Assembly (NCBI GenBank): GCA_019694895.1
Contig: JAIBBA010000024.1
Coordinates: 1-32,059, forward strand
From: Chitinophagales bacterium
GTDB lineage: Bacteria > Bacteroidota > Bacteroidia > Chitinophagales > BACL12
Length of the DNA: 32,059 nucleotides
Direction: 5' to 3'
Positions 26,596 through 32,059 of this stretch are shown here, piece after piece. Position 1 is the stretch's first letter. Every line of letters starts with the position of its first letter. Below the pieces are notes generated by a model. It ran no database searches, was not told where the DNA came from, and saw only the letters and a program-made list of their open reading frames with translations. Position numbers and translations under genes: made by a program.

Positions 26596-26937
26596 AGTGT
26601 GGAAGTGTGGAGGTGTGAAAGTGTGCAGCGGAATGCAGGTTTCATAGTGTGACTAAACATGAACACAAACTAGTGTGAAAGTGTGCAGCGGAATGCAGGT
26701 TTCATAGTGTGACTAAACATGAACACAAACTAGTGTGGAAGTGTGCAGCGGAATGCAGGTTTTTCAGTGCACTTCAACACGAACACATGAGCACATGAAC
26801 ACAAACTAGTGTGGAAGTGTGCAGCGGAATGCAGGTTTTTTAGTGCACTTCAACATGAACACATGAACACATGAACACATGAGCACATGAACACAATTTA
26901 CACTTCCACACTTGCACACTTTCACACTTCCACACTC
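26595..26937. repeat. composite repeat island between dinB and dnaE with 15-bp inverted ends
   Basis: The island fills the gap from the last base of the dinB stop to two bases before the dnaE ATG. Its ends are a perfect 15-bp inverted repeat, GAGTGTGGAAGTGTG at 26595-26609 and its complement at 26923-26937. Inside are four tandem copies of a larger unit containing GCAGCGGAATGCAGG, at 26625, 26685, 26745 and 26821. The first two copies are 60-bp units (26614-26673, 26674-26733) identical to each other, the third is 76 bp, and the fourth is expanded by 8-bp GAACACAT repeats. The island contains AGTGTGGA-type octamers in one orientation at the left and the reverse orientation at the right. No unique spacers are present, so this is not a CRISPR array. 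Confidence 0.95.
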
Positions 26938-26939
26938 AA

Positions 26940-29906
26940 ATGTTTCTCAACACCCACTCATATTACAGCTTACGCTACGGGGTTTTGTCGCCGGAGGGAT
27001 TGTTGGCGGAAGCGCAGCGCTGTGGGGTGCATGCGTTTGCGATGACGGATATCAATAATTGTTCGGGATGGTTTGAATTGTATGCGGAGGCGAAGAAATT
27101 TAATATACATGTGGTGCCGGGAGTTGAATTTAAAAATGGTGATGATCATCTGTATATCGGGATTGCAAAAAATGAACATGGCTTTGCAGAACTGAACAGA
27201 TATTTATCGCACTATCTGAATACTAAAGAGCCTATTCCTGCCATAGCTCCTGAATTTGAACATGCCATAATTATTTATCCATTCGTTGCCGATAAGATTT
27301 ATGTTTTGGGTGATAACACATTTGTCGGCATACAGAAAAAAGACCTCAGCAAACTGCGTGTCGGCAAATCGGGGTTGCCACAGGAAAAACTGGTAGCGAT
27401 GCTGCCTGTTACCTTTTCGTCGAAAAAAGATTTTAGTGCACATCGCATATTGCGTGCGATAGATCACAATACCATCATCACCAAAATTCCGGAAAACGCC
27501 ACTGCCCTACCCGATCAGGTGTTCAGGCCGTACGACAGATTGTATGAAGATTTTGGCGATCATGGCTATCTGCTCGAAAATGCAAGAGAGCTGCTGGAAA
27601 ATTGCACTTTTGATTTCACCTATCATACCAATAAAAATATCCGGTCGTTCAGCGGCAATGAGGCTGATGATATCAATCAATTGTTGCAACTCACCTACGA
27701 AGGAGTGAAACGGCGATACGGCAAACTCACCAAGACTATCCAAGATCGCATCAATAAAGAACTGGAGATCATTATACAAAAAGGATTCGTTGCCTATTTT
27801 CTTATCAATTGGGATATTATCCGCTACGCACATAGCAAATCGTATTTTACAATTGGTCGCGGCAGTGGTGCCAACAGTCTGATTGCTTATTGCATGGGTA
27901 TTACCGATGTAGATCCGATAGAACTGGATTTGTATTTCGAACGCTTCATCAATTTATTTCGCGAAACACCCCCTGATTTCGACCTGGATTTTTCGTGGAA
28001 AGATCGTGAAGATGTTACGGATTATATCTTCAAACGCTATGGCGAAGAGCATACCGTTTTGCTGGCAACATATACCACTTTTAAAAGTCGCTCGTTTATC
28101 CGGGAGGTAGCAAAAACATTCGGACTGCCGAAATATGAGATCGATGCGATGATTAAAAATTATGGTGAAAGTATTTTTGGCGACAGCATACAGATTCCCG
28201 ATAAAATTGCACGCAGCATTTATAATTTCGGTGCTTATTTGCAAGGGAATCCAAACTACCTGGGTATCCATGCCGGTGGTATCTTAATATCGGAGTTGCC
28301 GGTGTATTATTATACCGCAACACATCTTCCCCCCAAAGGATTTCCTACCACACAATTCGACATGCATGTGGCGGAAGATATCGGCTTATATAAATTCGAT
28401 ATTTTGAGTCAGCGCGGACTGGGACATATCAAAGAAACCGTAGAAATTGTAAAACAAAATCGCGGTGATGACATCGACATTACACGCGTGCAGGATTTCA
28501 AAAAAGATCCGGTGCTGAATAATAATCTGGTGAAGGGAAATACGATAGGATGCTTTTATATCGAATCGCCTGCCATGCGCAGTTTACTCAATAAATTGTT
28601 GTGCGATAATTATCTCACCTTGGTTGCGGCGAGTTCCATTATTCGTCCGGGTGTGGCGCAATCGGGCATGATGGATGAATATATCCGCAGGCATCGCTTT
28701 CCTGAAGAACGCAAGCGCATACATCCTGTTATGGGCGATATTATGCCCGATACATATGGCGTGATGGTGTATCAGGAAGATGTAATCAAAGTAGCGCACT
28801 ATTTTGCGAAACTCACATTGAGTGAAGCAGATGTACTGCGTCGGGGCATGAGTGGAAAAAGCAGGAGTAAAGATGAATTTCAACGCATCAAAACAAAATA
28901 TTTCGAGAACTGTGCGCAATTAGGTTATGATAAAGCACTTGCCAACGATGTATGGCATCAAATAGAGAGTTTTGCTGGTTATTCATTTGCAAAAGGACAC
29001 TCTGCATCTTATGCCGTAGAAAGCTATCAGAGTTTGCATTTGAAAAGTTATTATCCGCTAGAATTTATGGTTGCCGTAATCAATAATTTCGGCGGATATT
29101 ACAGCACCGAATTATATTTTCACGAAGCGCGAAAAAGTGGCGCCACCATTGAAGCACCGTGTATCAATAACAGCCGGTATAACACTTGCATTTACGGCTC
29201 GGTGATCTATGTAGGATTTGTGCATTTATCCGGACTAGAATCGGCACTCGCTGAGCAAATGCTTGCCGAGCGTGCGCACAATGGGCCTTTTACTTCCTTC
29301 GACAATTTTCTCGATCGCGTGGCCATCAATCTCGAGCAACTGGAATTATTAATCACCATCAATGCTTTTCGCTTCACGGGTATCACCAAACGCGAGTTGC
29401 TGATAGAAGCATATACGCGCATGAACAAAACAAAAAAAACAATTCCTGCCGCTACCTTGTTCGAAAAAAGTGCGCCACCGAAATACACCTTTCCCCCACT
29501 CCACTTCGATGCCCGTGAAGATGCGTGGGATGAAATCAAATTATTGGGATTTCCACTGTCATCGCCCTTCCTTTTAATTAGCGATCCGATTATTGAAAAT
29601 CGCAATTTAAAACTGGTAAAAGATCTGCCGAAATTCGTTGGTAAAACGGTAGAGATCATCGGTTATCTCATCACGACAAAACGCACTTCAACAAAACACG
29701 GTGAGCCGATGTATCTTGGCACCTTCATCGATATGGAAGGCAACTGGTTAGATACCGCGCATTTTCCGGCGGTAGCAAAACAATATCGCTTTAAAGGAAA
29801 AGCTTGCTATCTCCTAAAAGGAAAAGTGCAAGAAAGTTTTCAAGCGCATACACTGATTGTTTCTGAGATGTATCATTTGAAGATGTGGGTGGAGGGGGAG
29901 AATTAG
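26940..29906 (+). CDS. short DNA polymerase III alpha subunit (DnaE-type, error-prone class)
   Basis: A 988-residue C-family polymerase, shorter than the replicative enzyme. It is the type found beside DinB in Bacteroidota and thought to serve translesion or damage-induced synthesis. The N-terminal PHP domain is degenerate: FLNTHSYYS has Asn in the first histidine position and MTDINN lacks the following histidine, so proofreading or metal-dependent activity is unlikely. Catalytic aspartates lie in PPDFDLDFSW (Asp346, 348, 350) and KFDILSQRGLGH (Asp487). GRGSGANSLIAYC is also conserved. An HhH region follows and an OB-fold closes the protein (VEIIGYLITTKRTSTKHG). No ImuA or LexA gene is next to it. 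The TAG stop lies in the first unit of an octamer array. Confidence 0.92.
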   Translation: MFLNTHSYYSLRYGVLSPEGLLAEAQRCGVHAFAMTDINNCSGWFELYAEAKKFNIHVVPGVEFKNGDDHLYIGIAKNEHGFAELNRYLSHYLNTKEPIPAIAPEFEHAIIIYPFVADKIYVLGDNTFVGIQKKDLSKLRVGKSGLPQEKLVAMLPVTFSSKKDFSAHRILRAIDHNTIITKIPENATALPDQVFRPYDRLYEDFGDHGYLLENARELLENCTFDFTYHTNKNIRSFSGNEADDINQLLQLTYEGVKRRYGKLTKTIQDRINKELEIIIQKGFVAYFLINWDIIRYAHSKSYFTIGRGSGANSLIAYCMGITDVDPIELDLYFERFINLFRETPPDFDLDFSWKDREDVTDYIFKRYGEEHTVLLATYTTFKSRSFIREVAKTFGLPKYEIDAMIKNYGESIFGDSIQIPDKIARSIYNFGAYLQGNPNYLGIHAGGILISELPVYYYTATHLPPKGFPTTQFDMHVAEDIGLYKFDILSQRGLGHIKETVEIVKQNRGDDIDITRVQDFKKDPVLNNNLVKGNTIGCFYIESPAMRSLLNKLLCDNYLTLVAASSIIRPGVAQSGMMDEYIRRHRFPEERKRIHPVMGDIMPDTYGVMVYQEDVIKVAHYFAKLTLSEADVLRRGMSGKSRSKDEFQRIKTKYFENCAQLGYDKALANDVWHQIESFAGYSFAKGHSASYAVESYQSLHLKSYYPLEFMVAVINNFGGYYSTELYFHEARKSGATIEAPCINNSRYNTCIYGSVIYVGFVHLSGLESALAEQMLAERAHNGPFTSFDNFLDRVAINLEQLELLITINAFRFTGITKRELLIEAYTRMNKTKKTIPAATLFEKSAPPKYTFPPLHFDAREDAWDEIKLLGFPLSSPFLLISDPIIENRNLKLVKDLPKFVGKTVEIIGYLITTKRTSTKHGEPMYLGTFIDMEGNWLDTAHFPAVAKQYRFKGKACYLLKGKVQESFQAHTLIVSEMYHLKMWVEGEN

Positions 29907-29942
29907 CCGATTAGCCGATTAGCTGATTAGCAGATTAGCTGA
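29903..29942. repeat. 8-bp tandem array (TTAGCCGA family, x5) overlapping the dnaE stop
   Basis: Five octamers, TTAGCCGA twice then TTAGCTGA, TTAGCAGA and TTAGCTGA, begin one base before the TAG stop of dnaE. The stop codon is therefore part of the first unit. Two more units (TTAGCCAA, TTAGCCGA) recur at 30052-30067. Confidence 0.93.
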
Positions 29943-29960
29943 TAAATGCGGAGGAATGGA

Positions 29961-30032
29961 AGTGCGCAAGTGTGGAAGTGTGCAAGTGTGGAAGTGTGGG
30001 AGTGTGGAAGTATGCTAGTGTGCAAGTATGCA
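29961..30032. repeat. 8-bp tandem array (AGTGTGGA family, x9)
   Basis: Nine consecutive octamers related to AGTGTGGA (variants AGTGTGCA, AGTGTGGG, AGTATGCA, AGTATGCT and AGTGCGCA). The same family forms the ends of the dinB-dnaE island, so it occurs on both sides of dnaE. Confidence 0.93.
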
Positions 30033-30051
30033 AGTAAATGGTAACGTTTAA

Positions 30052-30101
30052 TTAGCCAATTAGCCGATTTGGGTTCGCTCTGCGCCTCTGCGCCTCTGCG
30101 T
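30052..30101. repeat. second TTAGCCGA patch and CTCTGCGC x3 octamers
   Basis: TTAGCCAA and TTAGCCGA (30052-30067) are followed after ten bases by three octamers CTCTGCGC, CTCTGCGC, CTCTGCGT (30078-30101). Different unit sequences with the same 8-bp period lie side by side. Confidence 0.85.
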
Positions 30102-30152
30102 GAAAAACCCTCCACACCACAATCACCTGTCACGACTCACCCTTGTTTAATC

Positions 30153-30211
30153 GCGGAGTTTGCAGAGTTAGCGGAGTCACATCAGTCACCACTCACCATT
30201 CACCATTCACC
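30153..30211. repeat. 9-bp (GCGGAGTTT family) and 7-bp (ATTCACC family) repeats
   Basis: Three nonamers, GCGGAGTTT, GCAGAGTTA and GCGGAGTCA, occupy 30153-30179. Four heptamers, AGTCACC, ACTCACC, ATTCACC and ATTCACC, occupy 30184-30211. They complete the non-coding gap between dnaE and fic, in which I see no gene. Confidence 0.85.
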
Positions 30212-30278
30212 GAAAGTCCCCTAGTCGGATATCACTACGCTTCAATTTCAGGAGTAATTAATAGTGAATCTTCCCTTC

Positions 30279-31322
30279 TTACATAATCGTATACTGCGTG
30301 CCGGAACCCGTACCGTGTTTTTCAATAAGTTTTTTCTCAAGCAGGGAGGAAAGCAATCTAATTACAATCATTCTGGAGAAACCCAACCCTTTTGATATTT
30401 GTCCGGATTTGCAACCGGGATGATTTTGAATGAAACTTACGACTAATTTTTCGCGTGGGAGCAATTGATCTGTTTCAGTTTCATAAATGAGTAGTTTCCG
30501 CTCTAACAATTCCTGAATATTTTTTAATGCGTCAAAAAAGAAATTTACCCAAGTGCTTATATCTATATTCGGACGCAAGGTCTGACAGCTTCGCAGCACT
30601 TGATAGTAAGCATGTTTTCTGCTTTCAATTTCGTGTTCAAAACTGATATATTGAATCCATTTATATCCTGACTTTAATAAGAGTAAAGATGAAAGTAATC
30701 GACTCAATCTTCCGTTCCCATCCTGAAATGGATGTATACTCAAAAATTCATAAGTAAAAACAGCACATTTAACCAGAGGGTGAATCGCGTGTTCATTGTT
30801 GTACCAATTCACTAAGAGCCTCATTGCAGTTTCAGTTTCAACACCCGGTTCAGTTGTTTGAAAAAGAATTTGCCTGGTTCCATCAGTGTACCTGGCCTCA
30901 ACAGCATTGCTATGTTGCTTGTAGTTGCCTTTATGCCATTCATCCTTGGCACTGTACTTCATCAAAATATTATGTAAATTTTTGATGTCGCTTTCTGTAA
31001 TTTTTATTTCTTCAAATTGTTCGGAAATGATATCTAAAGCTTCAAAATAACCAACTACCTCCTGGGTGTCTCTGTCTTCAAGCTTGGAGATATCGATATT
31101 TCTCAATAAAACATCTACCTCTTCATCGCTCAATTTAGACCCTTCAATTCTGGTTGAAGCACCAACACTTCTAACTGTAGCAATTGATTTAAGCTCTTTT
31201 AAACCCTGTTGCTCTCTCCTTTCAATGGCCGTCCAGGCAGCATCAAATCTGTCGATCTGACTAATCAATTTAATCAGCTCCCAGTCTAAATTGAGATTGA
31301 ATATGTATACGTTACTCTTCAT
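30279..31322 (-). CDS. Fic family protein with C-terminal winged helix
   Basis: A 347-residue Fic enzyme, predicted to transfer AMP (or another nucleotide moiety) from NTP to hydroxyl side chains of a target protein. The active-site loop HPFQDGNGR is intact at 197-205, with catalytic His197. The inhibitory motif S/TxxxE(G/N) is present upstream as STRIEG (56-61, with Glu60), which makes this a self-inhibited class II Fic. The C-terminus (about 285-347, SGQISKGLGFSRMIVIRLLSSLLEKK) looks like a winged helix that could bind DNA. No separate antitoxin gene is seen. The target is unknown. The neighbourhood is AT-rich and repeat-laden, so acquisition by transfer is possible but unproven. Confidence 0.93.
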   Translation of the reverse strand: MKSNVYIFNLNLDWELIKLISQIDRFDAAWTAIERREQQGLKELKSIATVRSVGASTRIEGSKLSDEEVDVLLRNIDISKLEDRDTQEVVGYFEALDIISEQFEEIKITESDIKNLHNILMKYSAKDEWHKGNYKQHSNAVEARYTDGTRQILFQTTEPGVETETAMRLLVNWYNNEHAIHPLVKCAVFTYEFLSIHPFQDGNGRLSRLLSSLLLLKSGYKWIQYISFEHEIESRKHAYYQVLRSCQTLRPNIDISTWVNFFFDALKNIQELLERKLLIYETETDQLLPREKLVVSFIQNHPGCKSGQISKGLGFSRMIVIRLLSSLLEKKLIEKHGTGSGTQYTIM

Positions 31323-31333
31323 TATTCAAATTA

Positions 31334-31383
31334 AAATGATATGAAATGATACAATATGATACAAAGTTATACAATATGATACA
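31334..31383. promoter_or_regulatory. five direct 10-bp repeats over the fic promoter
   Basis: Five consecutive 10-bp units related to ATATGATACA (the plus strand reads ATGAAATGAT, ACAATATGAT, ACAAAGTTAT, ACAATATGAT) lie 12 bases before the fic start codon. The period is one helical turn. They overlap the probable -7 box and transcription start of fic, as expected for an operator array bound cooperatively. Confidence 0.6.
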
Positions 31384-31395
31384 AATAATTGCAAA
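31362..31395 (-). promoter_or_regulatory. fic promoter
   Basis: On the minus strand, TTTG (31392-31395) and TAACTTTG (31362-31369) are 22 bases apart and match the Bacteroidota -33 and -7 elements. Transcription would start near 31355, giving a leader of about 33 bases before the ATG at 31322. The -7 box lies inside the 10-bp repeat array. Confidence 0.5.
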
Positions 31396-31577
31396 AAGTT
31401 ACGATTTCATTCAAATTCAATAAAAGATCAGGATAATCTTAGATATATGTCATTGATTAACAATTAATTAGTTGCGATAAACGGGATTTATATAGAAAAC
31501 AAAATAGTCCTAATGAATATAGATGGAACAGGTGAAATGATTATCTTAGAATAATTAACTTCCTATTTAGGCCCCCA

Positions 31578-32059
31578 ATGAAACCGAAACTCACACTATT
31601 GCTTTTGATTCCACTTTTGGCTATGTCGTTTTTAATTAAAAATGATCCACAAACTAACGAGATCAATTTGAACACATTAGACCAACAACTGATTGGTGAA
31701 TGGGAATACAAGATATCCTTTTCAGATTCAAGTTATTTTACTGTGCCATTTAATAGAATCCTACCGGTACAAAAGTTGAGATTTGAGCATTGCCATGATT
31801 CTTCTGAATTAGAACGGTTTCCCAAAATTGTGATTGCTATGAGGAAACACAATTCCTTGGAAAACATTTCTTGCAAAGCATACAACGAAAACAATGAGGT
31901 GATTGACACCTACTACCCCGTTGTATTGTTTGGTAACGATTCTCTGGTAAATCAGATTGATGTCAGCCAATACGGACATATCCTAAAGTCTGAATATACA
32001 ATTTATACATTAACTTCAGATAGCCTAATTATTGGGGATGGGAAATTGTTTGAATCTCC
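31578..32059 (+). CDS. exported protein of unknown function, partial (cut by window end)
   Basis: An open frame begins at ATG 31578 and is still open at the right edge after 160 codons. It starts with a signal peptide (MKPKLTLLLLIPLLAMSFL). The mature part opens with LDQQLIGEWEYKISFSDSS and later reads YTIYTLTSDSLIIGDG. These resemble the 'L.G.W.' and 'Y.l..d.L.i' strands of small lipocalin-like domains in Bacteroidota. Four internal cysteine or histidine residues (FEHCHD, ISCKAY) have no obvious role. It is divergent from fic with about 255 bases between. The lipocalin-like reading is weak; the C-terminus is not visible. Confidence 0.7.
   Translation, partial: MKPKLTLLLLIPLLAMSFLIKNDPQTNEINLNTLDQQLIGEWEYKISFSDSSYFTVPFNRILPVQKLRFEHCHDSSELERFPKIVIAMRKHNSLENISCKAYNENNEVIDTYYPVVLFGNDSLVNQIDVSQYGHILKSEYTIYTLTSDSLIIGDGKLFES

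Noticed and set aside
26614-26900. CRISPR array
   Set aside because: The units are tandem and nearly identical with no unique spacers, the first two are perfect 60-bp copies, and no cas gene is near.
27507-28919. Minus-strand frames within the DnaE gene
   Set aside because: The plus-strand frame contains all polymerase motifs, and the antisense frames are shadows without recognisable domains.
29927-30133. Minus-strand 68-codon frame
   Set aside because: It translates the octamer arrays (repeating HTS/LAHFHT-like words) and has no start context or conserved feature, so it is a by-product of the repeats.

Overview
The window looks like a chromosome segment of a member of the Bacteroidota, probably from the Chitinophagales/Saprospirales side of the phylum; the order is an inference. 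The evidence is a fused LpxC-FabZ gene, the type IX secretion regulator PorX, two large proteins with C-terminal T9SS type A sorting domains, the DinB plus short DnaE pair typical of the phylum, and several promoters of the TAnnTTTG kind. Shine-Dalgarno sequences are mostly absent. Nothing phage-like is intact.

Layout. 1-8.1 kb: a secreted S9 prolyl-oligopeptidase-type peptidase, a small membrane protein, an AlkA-like DNA glycosylase, a small Cys-rich exported protein, a secreted dipeptidyl peptidase III, a CBS-pair protein and an NhaA antiporter. Most are single genes bounded by clear hairpin terminators. 8.1-13.15 kb: a giant T9SS-sorted surface or secreted protein whose 1681-codon frame is interrupted only by one in-frame TAG at codon 48. 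13.3-18.4 kb: a tightly packed minus-strand operon (HD phosphohydrolase, LpxD, LpxC-FabZ, LpxA, ABC ATPase) for early lipid A synthesis. 18.5-22.3 kb: the divergent plus-strand group porX, tsaE, alanine dehydrogenase. The porX-tsaE gap holds a 7-bp tandem array and what I read as the decayed remnant of a tyrosine recombinase. 22.3-25.1 kb: an M43 metalloprotease with a T9SS signal and an unnamed membrane-anchored protein. 25.4-29.9 kb: a DinB/DnaE translesion pair whose gap is filled exactly by a repeat island with 15-bp inverted ends. 29.9-30.2 kb: a mosaic of 7-, 8- and 9-bp tandem repeats. 30.3-31.4 kb: a Fic protein with a five-copy 10-bp repeat over its promoter. The window ends inside an exported protein of unknown function.

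How the genes work together. PorX governs T9SS expression in studied Bacteroidota, and this window also carries two probable T9SS cargoes. The lipid A operon makes the outer-membrane anchor on which many T9SS products are displayed. The S9 peptidase, DPP III and M43 protease suggest a protein-degrading, peptide-using lifestyle; alanine dehydrogenase could feed the resulting amino acids into central metabolism (inference). AlkA, DinB and DnaE form a DNA damage and tolerance theme.

The points most worth a second look are the repeat island between dinB and dnaE, the amber codon in the giant surface protein, the recombinase remnant beside porX, and the phased repeats over the fic promoter. I found no CRISPR array, rRNA, tRNA or recognised defence system beyond the Fic protein.
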